This document shows, piece after piece, positions 9,052 through 18,460 of a stretch of DNA of 64,000 nucleotides. The stretch's first letter is position 1. Every line of letters begins with the position of its first letter. Position numbers and translations under genes: made by a program. Origin of the DNA: Candidatus Villigracilis adiacens (GTDB lineage: Bacteria; Chloroflexota; Anaerolineae; Anaerolineales; Villigracilaceae); assembly GCA_016703605.1 (NCBI GenBank), contig JADJBU010000022.1:806001-870000 (forward strand), read 5' to 3'. Below the pieces are notes generated by a model. That model was not told where the DNA came from. It worked only from the letters and a program-made list of their open reading frames with translations, and searched no databases.

Positions 9052-10151
9052 ATAAATGATTTTATGATCGAACAAATCAATTGGACATCAGCATTTTGCA
9101 AGTCTGCATATAACGGCAGACAAAGCACCATATTTGCATATTCGGTAGCAACGGGTAGGTTATCCGGGTTTGCACTCGGCAGTTTCGCATACGGTTCAAA
9201 TGTACTGATTAGCGGGAAAAAATATCTGCGGGTAAAAATATTGCTTTCTTTTAGCTTTTCATACAAAACGTCACGACTTAATCCATATGATTTTTGGTCG
9301 ATCAGCACCGGGAAATAAGCATACCCGTGTCTGATCCCCGGAATATCTGAAAACAATCGTATACCAGGCACATCATTCAGCAGATCACGGTACATCTCCG
9401 CAATGGCTTTGCGCTTATCAATCAGTTCATCCACATATTTCAATTGCAGTAATCCATAGGCAGCCTGAAATTCATTGAGCTTGGCATTAATACCTGGTTC
9501 TTCCACGGTGATCTCGTCTCGAAATCCAAAGTTCTTAAGATTGTCAATATGGTGCTTCATTTCTGGTGTATGACATATGATGGCGCCACCCTCAATCGTG
9601 CTATATACTTTGGTAGCATGAAAACTCACCACAGAAAGATCGCCATAGTTAAGCAGCGAATCCCCATCCTTCTGAACCCCGAACGCATGTGCCGCATCAT
9701 AGATCACTTTTAAGCCATGTTTATCCGCAATGCGCTTGACCTCATCCACATGGCATGGATTCCCATATACATGGACAGGCATAATGGCTGTTGTCTGCGG
9801 CGTTATGGCTACTTCGATTTTTGCAGGGTCCAGGTTCAAATAGTCGGGCTCAATATCCACAAAAACTGGAGTGATTTTGTTCCACCAAAGCGCATGGCTG
9901 GTGGCTACAAAGCTAAATGGGGTTGTAATCACCTCCCCATTAACCCCCAATGCTTGTAAGGCTGTAACCAATCCTAGAGTCGCATTCGCAAATAAAGAGA
10001 TATATTTCACGCCAAGATAATTTGCCAGTTCAGTTTCCAATTGCTGATGAAATGGCCCATTGTTTGTAAGTTGCTTGTTTTGCCATATTCTCTGCAAGTA
10101 CGGGAGGTATTCTTCCAGCGGTGGCATAAATGGCTTTGTTACGGTTATCAT
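9048..10151 (-). CDS. DegT/DnrJ/EryC1-type aminotransferase, VioA-like (dTDP-4-keto-6-deoxyglucose)
   Basis: A 367-residue PLP-dependent sugar aminotransferase. Asp152 (YDAAHAFG) contacts the PLP ring nitrogen and Lys181 in SFHATKVYS forms the Schiff base. The N-terminus (KPFMPPLEEYLPYL, then LTNNGPFHQQLE) resembles VioA, which makes dTDP-4-amino-4,6-dideoxyglucose (dTDP-Qui4N) from the RmlB product. RmlA and RmlB are encoded at 26-28 kb. The assignment to VioA rather than another DegT branch rests on recalled sequence similarity. It is the first gene after the decayed IS, so its original promoter may have been displaced. Confidence 0.85.
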   Translation of the reverse strand: MITVTKPFMPPLEEYLPYLQRIWQNKQLTNNGPFHQQLETELANYLGVKYISLFANATLGLVTALQALGVNGEVITTPFSFVATSHALWWNKITPVFVDIEPDYLNLDPAKIEVAITPQTTAIMPVHVYGNPCHVDEVKRIADKHGLKVIYDAAHAFGVQKDGDSLLNYGDLSVVSFHATKVYSTIEGGAIICHTPEMKHHIDNLKNFGFRDEITVEEPGINAKLNEFQAAYGLLQLKYVDELIDKRKAIAEMYRDLLNDVPGIRLFSDIPGIRHGYAYFPVLIDQKSYGLSRDVLYEKLKESNIFTRRYFFPLISTFEPYAKLPSANPDNLPVATEYANMVLCLPLYADLQNADVQLICSIIKSFI

Positions 10152-10174
10152 GATTAATATATCCTCTGATCTAT

Positions 10175-11607
10175 ACTTGAGTTTAGAGTAGCAAAGTGGC
10201 GCACAAGAGTTGTGCGATTGATCTGAACATTAAAAACTGAAAAGCAAATACCAATTATGGACTGGCAGAAGCCGAAACCTGAGCTTTTTGCTCTTGAACA
10301 CCACAGGATAACGAACACGGCGGTGGGCAATGATTCATCTGCCTACCTTGCCTTTCCTGGGGTCTGGGCTTGGAGGCGGGTGTACCAACTCCAACAAAAT
10401 GCCAAAGCGGAGCGTTGCACTTAGGGGTCAGTTTGGCGCGCTGTTGTCTGCTGCGCGGATACCAAGCTGGATAATCTTCCTGCACCGCATCACGCATGAG
10501 AAGCAATTGCCAATATGCCAAAGCGCACAACCACATCCATTGCTGGGCGCTACCAGACTCGGAGACCGATTGCTGTTGAGCCCCATGTGTTGTTTCAGAA
10601 ACCGAAACATGTGCTCAATCGCAAAACGCCAAAGATACATACGGCACAGTCTGAAGAGAAATGCTTTGCGGCCCTGTCCAGAATAACCACATCGGTCTTT
10701 ATAGCGTGGCGTTCCATCTTCTTTCAGGAATTCCACTTGTACCAGAGTGCCGATCAAGGTCGCCAGTTTCTTGAAGTGTGTTTGTACAGGCTCGTACCCG
10801 CACAGTTTGTTTCCCAAGTTGAAGGTCTCACTTCGATCTTCAGCACGATGGCTACTATTCAACTTGAAAGGTTTCCCAGCTTACGAGGCGCACCACGACT
10901 ACCCTTTGGTTTTCTTGAGGCTCTTCGTACAAGACACGATTGCTGTGCAGCCGGATCAATCCAAAGGTATGCTTCAAATGCTCGAAAATGCCCAAAAAGT
11001 GTTGCTCTTCGTAGCGACTGTCTGCCACAATCACTTTTCTTCCGGATCGCGCATCCAACTCCTGAACTTGTACTGCCGCTACTTTGGTGTCTGTCGCTTC
11101 GGTATTGATCCTTTCAATATCCACTGGCGCCGCCCAGGAACCGCCGAAAATGGATCAGGCGTACCAACTATGAATACTTGTGACCATAGCGCATTGGCTC
11201 TTTCTTGCTCGATTTCAATACACTCCGATCCGGCAAAGTTTCTGCCTGCTCGTGTTCATTGGCGGTGGCGTCCACTGCATACACTTTGTACCCGACCATC
11301 GTTTCGCTGCCTTCCGGCGTGCAAGCTGGCAAGAGCGACAGAAGTTCATCCATATCCATTTCGCCGTTTTCCAGCCCATCATGCCACTGCAAAACTTCCG
11401 CTGAAATGGTTTCTGTTCACTCAGGGCAACCGGTGAACTTTGACCCGCAACCGTCAGGGCGTCGATCAGGTCGAACAAAATATCTGCTCGCCTTCTTAGA
11501 CTTTGGTATACTGCTTTTCGGAACTCGCTGAGAGGTTTTTTGTTCACACCAAAACTTTATCAGCAAGTTCCATTTTTGTTAATGTCCGACGAACTCTAAA
11601 CTCAAGT
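10175..11607. mobile_element. Decayed insertion sequence with DDE transposase, 1433 bp
   Basis: Terminal inverted repeats of 15 bp match exactly: 10175-10189 and 11593-11607. Directly outside both ends is CTAT (10171-10174 and 11608-11611), read as a 4-bp target duplication. The interior is one minus-strand transposase broken by frameshifts. The element separates the aminotransferase gene from the sulfotransferase gene inside the polysaccharide operon. The 4-bp duplication and a D-D-E transposase with a WRFAIEHMFRF block suggest an IS4/IS701-like element; the family is not certain. Confidence 0.85.
10255..11547 (-). pseudogene. Transposase of the 10175-11607 IS, frameshifted
   Basis: Pieces of one transposase occur in different minus-strand frames: 11547 to about 11390 (start MNKKPLSEFRKAV), about 11392-11168, 11124-10855, 10862-10428 and 10536-10255. 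The first catalytic Asp is in VYAVDAT, the second in VIVADSRY and the Glu in WRFAIEHMFRFLKQ, so the order D, D, E is kept although the frame is not. At least three frameshifts would be needed to restore it. The element is therefore probably immobile unless these are assembly errors. Confidence 0.8.
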
Positions 11608-11635
11608 CTATAACAACACATCGAACAATATAATA

Positions 11636-12367
11636 TTACCTTTGCTCTATATCCTCTACAAGGTCTGACCTATTCGCATGAATATTATATCCAGCCCCAA
11701 CGTCAATATCAAAAAAATTTCCAATTTTTTGCCATAAAGCATCATCTTCCAAACGAGCCGTGAACAAGCGTCTGCCATCGTGATGGTCAAAAAACTGCTT
11801 AACTTCTCTATTTCGTATTTTATAATAGTTTGTATAATGTACTCGATGTTTTTCGTCCAATGGAAGCGCATTATCGATAATGCCAGTATAAAAATTTTCA
11901 TACCCAGCATCAAAAACCTTATAAAACTCGTCAAGTCTTTGGTATTGAGAACAGTGAATATGAGTATTTCCCAAAACCATTCCATGGGAATGAGACATCA
12001 TCGAATCAAACCACTTATCCGCATTTCTCTCCAACAATATAAATTTCGAGTCAGAAAATCGATGATACAAAACTCTGTAAAAATCGCCCAACCACCAAGG
12101 ATCATCTTCAAAAACCTCTAATTTTCTAAAGTCCTTTGATTTGAAGATGTATTCATAATTACCTTCAAAGTAATTTGTTGTCCAAAGATTTTTCTTACCT
12201 ATCTCGTAAGTAGCAACCGAGTATCCATGATCTCTAAAAAACCGACCTGTTGAAGTGGTACCCGTTCTCTGCAAAGATATGCAAAAAATCTTTGGTTCAT
12301 TTTCCGGTAAGAATCTTCTAAGTAAATTATCAATCTTGCGATTAATATTACCTGTAATACCTTTCAT
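11636..12367 (-). CDS. Sulfotransferase family protein
   Basis: A 243-residue PAPS-dependent sulfotransferase-like protein. The 5'-phosphosulfate loop is SLQRTGTTS near residue 30 and the 3'-phosphate binding stretch is FILLERNADKWFDSM near residue 120. It would add sulfate to a sugar or other acceptor of the exported glycan. It lies 22 bp downstream of the ABC ATPase gene and in the same direction, which ties it to the exported polymer. Acceptor is unknown. Confidence 0.8.
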   Translation of the reverse strand: MKGITGNINRKIDNLLRRFLPENEPKIFCISLQRTGTTSTGRFFRDHGYSVATYEIGKKNLWTTNYFEGNYEYIFKSKDFRKLEVFEDDPWWLGDFYRVLYHRFSDSKFILLERNADKWFDSMMSHSHGMVLGNTHIHCSQYQRLDEFYKVFDAGYENFYTGIIDNALPLDEKHRVHYTNYYKIRNREVKQFFDHHDGRRLFTARLEDDALWQKIGNFFDIDVGAGYNIHANRSDLVEDIEQR

Positions 12368-12389
12368 CTTTTATTCATCCCTTTATCTG

Positions 12390-13616
12390 TTATTTAACAC
12401 CATCGGATTTTTTATACCATACTCCCTCTAGCTCAAAGGGGGGCCAGACATCATACAGAGAAGTTACCTGAAACGTTTTTATATTGTTCAACCTAGTGAC
12501 CGGCTTGGAAACTAATGTTTCAGTTAGTGTAAAAGTTATGTAATAAATGCCTTTTGAAAGGTTAATACGAGGGATCTTAACGTTTATCTCAATTCTTGTT
12601 TTTCCTTGATGGCGGCTTATTACCTCTCCAATACTATTGATTGGGTTATCATTCATACATATGCCAACAGATTTCTGTTCGTAGTCAAAAATAATTACTG
12701 AAGCAACAGTATTTTCAAATTTACTATTAATCTCGATACATAACGTAATTATCAAATCATCCAATCTTTTTACGAGAGGCAATTCATCCTCGCTCTCATT
12801 AATCATTATCTTCAAAAGCTCAAAATCGGAGTCGCTATGAAAAAAATCTGTATGCCCACTGCCCAAGCTTTGATAGTATTCGTCTATTCCTTCAGAAACA
12901 TTTGATCCTGTATATTTTTCGCGTCCGTTTTCCATTAGCAATATCTGGTTACACATACGAGAAATATTCTGCATGGAATGGGAAACAAAGATCACACTAC
13001 AACGCTCCACCAAATGATCTATCAAATTGAAACTCTTAAGTCTAAACCTCATGTCTCCGACTGCCAACACCTCATCAATCAAAAGGATATCTGGCTCCAT
13101 TTGTGCGGCCACGGCAAAGCCCAGTCGCACTTTCATGCCTGAACTGTAATTCTGAACAGGTGTATCCAAAAAATCCCCGATTTCAGAAAAATCCACAATG
13201 GCGTCAAATTTTTGGTCGATCTCTTTTTTCGTAAACCCAAGCACAGCCCCATTGCTATAAATGTTTTCGCGCCCGGTCAGGATGGGATTAAAACCAGTCC
13301 CCAACTCAATCAAGGCGCCAACACGTCCTTTCATGGTAATGGAGCCTTGATCGGGCTTGATCAGCCCGTTTAGCATTTTCAATAAGGTGGACTTCCCAGC
13401 TCCATTGTGACCGACCAACCCTAAACACTCGCCGCGGCGAAGTTCAAAATTCACATCCTTTACCGCCCAGAATTCATCCTGGCGAAGTTCTTGTGACTTG
13501 CTGCGCCCGATCAATTCGGTGCCAATATCTTGAACGCCATACCATAGCGAACGCTTCAGGCTACGGCAAAACTTTTTGGAAACAGATTCAACCTTGATGA
13601 GGGTATCAGTATTCAT
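12390..13616 (-). CDS. wzt: Polysaccharide ABC transporter ATP-binding protein, Wzt-like
   Basis: A 408-residue ABC ATPase. Walker A is GHNGAGKS (69-76), the signature is YSSGMKVR (about 157-164) and Walker B is ILLIDEV (about 177-183). Residues about 270-400 form a beta-rich C-terminal domain, as in Wzt proteins that recognise the modified end of O-polysaccharide chains. With the adjacent permease it forms the exporter for the glycan made here. A fused glycosyltransferase-methyltransferase in the same locus fits an end-capped chain read by this domain. Confidence 0.9.
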   Translation of the reverse strand: MNTDTLIKVESVSKKFCRSLKRSLWYGVQDIGTELIGRSKSQELRQDEFWAVKDVNFELRRGECLGLVGHNGAGKSTLLKMLNGLIKPDQGSITMKGRVGALIELGTGFNPILTGRENIYSNGAVLGFTKKEIDQKFDAIVDFSEIGDFLDTPVQNYSSGMKVRLGFAVAAQMEPDILLIDEVLAVGDMRFRLKSFNLIDHLVERCSVIFVSHSMQNISRMCNQILLMENGREKYTGSNVSEGIDEYYQSLGSGHTDFFHSDSDFELLKIMINESEDELPLVKRLDDLIITLCIEINSKFENTVASVIIFDYEQKSVGICMNDNPINSIGEVISRHQGKTRIEINVKIPRINLSKGIYYITFTLTETLVSKPVTRLNNIKTFQVTSLYDVWPPFELEGVWYKKSDGVK

Positions 13617-13663
13617 TTAACCTTTATAGGGGAAACAGAAGGACAGGCAACTCATGCTCTTCT

Positions 13664-14521
13664 CTAAGAGCCAATGCGTTCAATAATCATGGGCATCGAA
13701 AGCCTGTAGATAGCAAGTGCAGCCAGGAAGATCAAGGCGAACATACATATATAAATCCAGAAAAAGTGGATATCATAGACTGGCTGTGCGATAAACCAAT
13801 TACGTGTTTGGGTAATAAATGCAGCAATTGGGTTATATCGCATAATCAATCCGATCCCGCCGTCTTGGGGAGCCGGGTAGACTGTAGGAGTTAAATACAT
13901 AAAGAAAGGCAGTATGATCAAAAGTCCACGGTTAACATCTTGGTATAACATCCCAAGAGGGGTAAGAAGCAAGCCGATCGAGAAGCCTGCCAACCCAATG
14001 GCAAACAAGCCCAGTGGCACAAAGATCAGGCTGGATAATTCAACTGTTTGATGAAAGAAAAAAAATACGCCCGCCAAAAGCAGTACTTTTATGATGGTAT
14101 TGAATATTAATTGGTACAACCCAGAAAGCAACAAGCCTTCACGAGGGATATTGATCTTTGAAAGCATAACCTTGTTTTCCGTAACCTGGGTCAACGGAGC
14201 AAGAATGGCTTCACTAAATACCTGCCATAACATGGTGCCGGTGAGGACGAAAATTGGGTAGGGAACGCCAGTATCCTGCACGCTGATGACATTATTGCCA
14301 CGCAATACGATCCATAAGGTTGCGTTGGCAAGCGGCGGCAGGATCGCCCAGGCAAACCCAAGCAAGGATTGGCGGTAGAGTGCCGTAAGATTACGTTTGA
14401 ATAGTCGAAAGCCCAATTCATGAGCCTGCGGCAAATCGTTAAAAATATCCCGTAAATAGGCTGAAATTGAATGTTTTGAGGTTTCTGCCGAGTAGACGGT
14501 AATATTTTCTTTTCTAATCAT
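13664..14521 (-). CDS. wzm: Polysaccharide ABC transporter permease, Wzm-like (ABC-2)
   Basis: A 285-residue ABC-2 permease with about six membrane spans. The N-terminal cytoplasmic part includes FNDLPQAHELGFRLFKRNL, then the first span begins near residue 60; the late segment YNPIAAFITQTRNWF is typical of O-antigen and teichoic-acid exporters. It pairs with the ATPase 47 bp downstream. Together they move a lipid-linked glycan across the membrane, which means this locus uses an ABC-dependent rather than a Wzx/Wzy route. Confidence 0.9.
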   Translation of the reverse strand: MIRKENITVYSAETSKHSISAYLRDIFNDLPQAHELGFRLFKRNLTALYRQSLLGFAWAILPPLANATLWIVLRGNNVISVQDTGVPYPIFVLTGTMLWQVFSEAILAPLTQVTENKVMLSKINIPREGLLLSGLYQLIFNTIIKVLLLAGVFFFFHQTVELSSLIFVPLGLFAIGLAGFSIGLLLTPLGMLYQDVNRGLLIILPFFMYLTPTVYPAPQDGGIGLIMRYNPIAAFITQTRNWFIAQPVYDIHFFWIYICMFALIFLAALAIYRLSMPMIIERIGS

Positions 14522-14568
14522 ATTGGGTGTATTCTCACATTATTGCAAGTCATTGTCAAGTGAATATA

Positions 14569-15477
14569 TCAATTATCTACTAGCTTCGCCAGTTCCAAGG
14601 TAAGTTTTTTAGCCCCATTTTCATTTAAGTGATCTGCATCAAAATAATCACCACGTTCAAATAAATCGCTGGTCAGGAAATTAATATAACGGACATTTGA
14701 ATAGCGATCGTCCAATGCCTGCATTGTAAAAATAGTTTTCATTAACTGTTCTTCATTTAAATTTTCAACATAGGTTTCAAAAGCGGGGGGAGTATAAAAA
14801 ACGATTTGAACATTATGTTCATCTGCAAAAGAGATAAATGAATGCAAGACTTCAACATTCATGTCAAAATAGAGATCATCCTCAACTGTATGCCTTTGCG
14901 CAGCCGTCCTCGCTTTTTCAGTCAAATCGGAATTAATATCAGATGCATCTTTTCTACCCCATCCCAATTCTGAAGTTGTTATAGGGCTTTGTCCTATCAA
15001 ATAATAATCACTGATTCTTCCCAAGTTAATATCAAGCCTGTTGCTTAATAGCTCAGAGTAATCCTCAATACGATACGTTGTCCACATGGAATAATAAATG
15101 GAATAGTTTTTTACACGCCAAGATTCCGGACTGTCTTCCAAACTATAGAACAACGAAAAATATGATACTGGTATAGCAATATATTTTAAATGAGACCAAT
15201 TTTCACTATATCTTTCAAGTATTCGGTAATCATAATATAAAGACTGGGAAACATAGCTGGCATTAAAACTATTGGCATTGATATAAACTGGATTAACGTC
15301 ACGATAGGCATGAGAACTGCCTAAAAAAAGGATTTCGATATCTGCTGCATGTTTATCTAAATATTCCCTTTTGTACAAATAATCATTGGGGATGTTTCTT
15401 GTCAGGATCTCAACGAGAATCCCTACCATCAATACGGGTAATATAAAAAAACAAATTTTCTTTAGAAATCTATTCAT
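14569..15477 (-). CDS. SGNH-fold protein, partner of MBOAT acyltransferase
   Basis: A 302-residue protein with one N-terminal membrane anchor (residues about 7-25). Two SGNH marks are visible: FLGSSHAYRD near residue 50 (Ser block) and DADHLNENGA near residue 283 (DxxH block). Proteins of this type (DltD and AlgJ/X-like) work outside the membrane with an MBOAT enzyme to move acyl groups onto glycans. It is 16 bp after the MBOAT gene. The family call is by motif, not by overall similarity. Confidence 0.7.
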   Translation of the reverse strand: MNRFLKKICFFILPVLMVGILVEILTRNIPNDYLYKREYLDKHAADIEILFLGSSHAYRDVNPVYINANSFNASYVSQSLYYDYRILERYSENWSHLKYIAIPVSYFSLFYSLEDSPESWRVKNYSIYYSMWTTYRIEDYSELLSNRLDINLGRISDYYLIGQSPITTSELGWGRKDASDINSDLTEKARTAAQRHTVEDDLYFDMNVEVLHSFISFADEHNVQIVFYTPPAFETYVENLNEEQLMKTIFTMQALDDRYSNVRYINFLTSDLFERGDYFDADHLNENGAKKLTLELAKLVDN

Positions 15478-15492
15478 GATGCATACTCAATA

Positions 15493-16932
15493 CTAGAACT
15501 GGGAATATATAAATTCTTGCTGTGTGCCCGAAAAATAAAAAACGGCAAAGACTAAGGCGTAGTATAAAAACCACCTTAACGGTCTGGGCCAATTGGCGGC
15601 AAAGTTGGCAAGTGCATATTTTTGTTCTCTACCCAGCCATTCAATGGTTATAAAAACAAAAATGAGCATCAACATTTTGATCGAGAATATTTCTGGGGCA
15701 GAAAATATAGACCATGAAAATATTCCAGAAATATAGGCAAAAGCTTTAGTAAGGTCTTCTGCACGGAAGAATATCCAGGCGAATGTAGTTAGTCCAAAAG
15801 TAATACCCATATTGAAAATATCTTTACCCGAGGGAAGATATTTGCCTTGAGCCACAATGCCCGAAGTATTTCTGCTTTTCGAGATGAACAAAAACCACAG
15901 AAAATAAACTGCATTTAAGCTTCCCCATACAATATAGGTCCAATTTGCGCCATGCCATAGACCTGTAAGTAAAAAGACGATTATCGTGTTAACACCCTGT
16001 CCCAAGAGAGGGATCCGGCGACGCTCCAGCGGGTAAAAAACATAATCGCGGAACCAGGAAGAAAGAGATATGTGCCAGCGCCGCCAGAATTCGGCAATAT
16101 CCCGCGAAAAATACGGAAAGGCAAAATTCTGCAGCAGGTCAATCCCTAAAAGTCTTGCAGTGCCAAGTGCAATATCTGAATAACCGGAAAAGTCAGCATA
16201 TATTTGAAATGAAAAGAAGATTGCACCAAGCACCAACGTACTACCTGAATAATCGGCGCTGTTACTGAAAATCATATTTACATACTCAGCGCATCCATCT
16301 GCAATCACCAACTTTTTGAGCAGACCCCAAAGAATCTGTTCTAATCCGTCTACAGCTTTATCGTATTCAAATTCTCGAACCCTTCGAATTTGCGGGAGTA
16401 AATGTGAAGCCCTTTCAATGGGACCTGAAATAATAGCGGGAAAGAAACTAATAAAAACAGCATATTCTACATAATCTCTAGACGGGGTGATTTTTTTCTG
16501 AAAGACATCAGCAATATAAGCCAATCCGCAAAATGTGTAAAACGATATGCCGATTGGCGCTATTACAGTCACCATCAATGAGCCGTTGGTATTTGCCATT
16601 AGGGCAGGGAGAATTTCTAAAATCCGATCAAGCCAAACGCTGGAAAACTTAAATATTGCCAAGATGCCCACATTTATAAAAACACCAACATAAAACCACA
16701 AACGTTTCTTGCCAAGCTCCTGAGCATCATTGATTTTTATACCAATAAAAAAATTGAACAGAGTGGAGAAAACTAATAAAAATAAAAACTGATACCCCCA
16801 ACTTGCGTAAAATACGTAGCCGACGAATAGAAGCAATATATTTTGTGCTTTTAGATTTTTGGAAACTAAGAACCAATAAAGGATAAAAACAACGGACAAA
16901 AACAATACGTAATCTATTGAATAAAAAATCAT
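15493..16932 (-). CDS. MBOAT family O-acyltransferase
   Basis: About 479 residues with roughly ten membrane spans. It carries the family core: WRRWHISLSSWFRDYVFYPL and the active-site His in LTGLWHGANWTYIVWG. Related proteins (AlgI, DltB, PatA) move acyl groups across the membrane to an exported glycan. The ATG at 16932 is chosen because GAAGG stands five bases before it; a longer frame begins at 16989. Followed by the SGNH protein, so the two likely O-acylate the polysaccharide. Confidence 0.9.
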   Translation of the reverse strand: MIFYSIDYVLFLSVVFILYWFLVSKNLKAQNILLLFVGYVFYASWGYQFLFLLVFSTLFNFFIGIKINDAQELGKKRLWFYVGVFINVGILAIFKFSSVWLDRILEILPALMANTNGSLMVTVIAPIGISFYTFCGLAYIADVFQKKITPSRDYVEYAVFISFFPAIISGPIERASHLLPQIRRVREFEYDKAVDGLEQILWGLLKKLVIADGCAEYVNMIFSNSADYSGSTLVLGAIFFSFQIYADFSGYSDIALGTARLLGIDLLQNFAFPYFSRDIAEFWRRWHISLSSWFRDYVFYPLERRRIPLLGQGVNTIIVFLLTGLWHGANWTYIVWGSLNAVYFLWFLFISKSRNTSGIVAQGKYLPSGKDIFNMGITFGLTTFAWIFFRAEDLTKAFAYISGIFSWSIFSAPEIFSIKMLMLIFVFITIEWLGREQKYALANFAANWPRPLRWFLYYALVFAVFYFSGTQQEFIYSQF

Positions 16933-17173
16933 CATATCCTTCTTTGACACAAAAAATACACAGACTATTCGGTCTTCTACAAATTTCAAAATATCAGACT
17001 TTTAATACACAATTCCCTGTTACCAATAATCTTAATAACCATGGGAAACAGTATCTTTCCCCTATTCGATCGAAATATTCTCACATTCTTATTACCCCTT
17101 GTCAAGCCTGCTTTTTTTCAAACAATGCATTAAATTGAAAATAAAAATTCCAGAACTACCTTTATTCTAAAAA

Positions 17174-17214
17174 TATAAACCGGGCATGATGGGATTTTTC
17201 ATGCCCGGTTTATA
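17174..17214. terminator. Intergenic 16-bp hairpin terminator
   Basis: Perfect 16-bp stem around the motif AACCGGGCATGA with a 9-nt T-rich loop. It lies between the minus-strand surface-protein gene and the divergent upstream region of the MBOAT gene, and fits a terminator for the operon that ends at 17251. Confidence 0.75.
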
Positions 17215-17250
17215 TAGCGATCTGTTCGCCCCCATCTTTTAATACAAAGT

Positions 17251-18460
17251 TTACGGCACCGCAATATACAGGGACGCATTGAGGGTATTAGGATTGGCAG
17301 CACCGAAATAGTTCGGGATCAGGTACTGGTCCGACAATTGCGAGGCAGGCAAGCCCATCATCTCAGACTGCCCATTCCACCCCGCCGCACTCGGGTCACG
17401 GATCAATTCATACAAGGATGCCACGATCCGCGCTCCAGGAGCACTGCTCACCACCACCGGTCCCCCCACCAAGCCAGGGTAGTTCACGTACTGGCTTTGG
17501 GACGGTGCCAGGGTGTAGGTCCCTCGCACCACCCCTCCGATCGTGATGGTGATGTCTCTGCTCACTGTGTCCACATTGGCGATCAGCAGGTTGTTGTACA
17601 ACGCGTTTGTGCTCGAGTAATCGTAGCGCGGGAAGTAGTAGGCATTCGTGATCAACGACACGGGTAATGCCATGCTCTGCGTCACGCCTGTCCAGCCCAC
17701 CGTGGTCGAGGGTCTTCGCCGCCACTGGTTCAGCGACGCCACTATATCCGCTCCATTCGTGCTGCGGATCTCCACCGGTCCACCGTCTAGGTTGTATTTC
17801 ACCACCTGCCCCGTGCTCGCTGCTAAGGGATAACTTCCTCGTAATATCCCTGCGATCCTAATCTCAACTGTCGTGCTGACCGTGTCCACATTGGCGATGT
17901 ACAGCGATACATTCAATGTATTGGGGTTGGCTGCTCCGAAATAGTTCGGGATCAGGTACTGGTCCGACAACTGCGAGGCAGGCAAACCCATCATCTCAGA
18001 CTGCCCATTCCACCCCGCCGCGCTCGGGTCACGGATCAATTCATACAAGGATGCCACGATCCGCGCTCCAGAAGCACTGCTCACCACCACCGGTCCCCCC
18101 AGCAAGCCAGGGTAGTTCACATACTGGCTTTGGGACGGCGCCAGGGTGTAGGTCCCTCTCACTACTCCTCCGATCGTGATGGTGATGTCTCTGCTCACTG
18201 TGTCCACATTGGCGATCAGCAGGTTGTTGTACAACGCGTTCGTGCTCGAGTAATCGTAGCGCGGGAAGTAGTAGGCATTCGTGATCAACGACACGGGCAA
18301 TGCCATGCTCTGTGCCACTCCGGTCCAGCCCACCGTGGTGGACGGTCGCCGCCGCCACTGGTTCAGCGAGGCGATGATGTCCGGTCCGCCGCCGCTGCCG
18401 ATCACCACCGGTCCGCCGTCCACTACATACTTCAAGACCTGGCTTTCATCTTTATTTAGG
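17251..18460. repeat. 633-bp tandem repeat array, copy 1
   Basis: The same 20-mer context (for example GATCAGCAGG) recurs at 17581 and 18214, exactly 633 bp apart. The array is repeated almost base for base at 21432-22600, in the same orientation. Confidence 0.9.
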
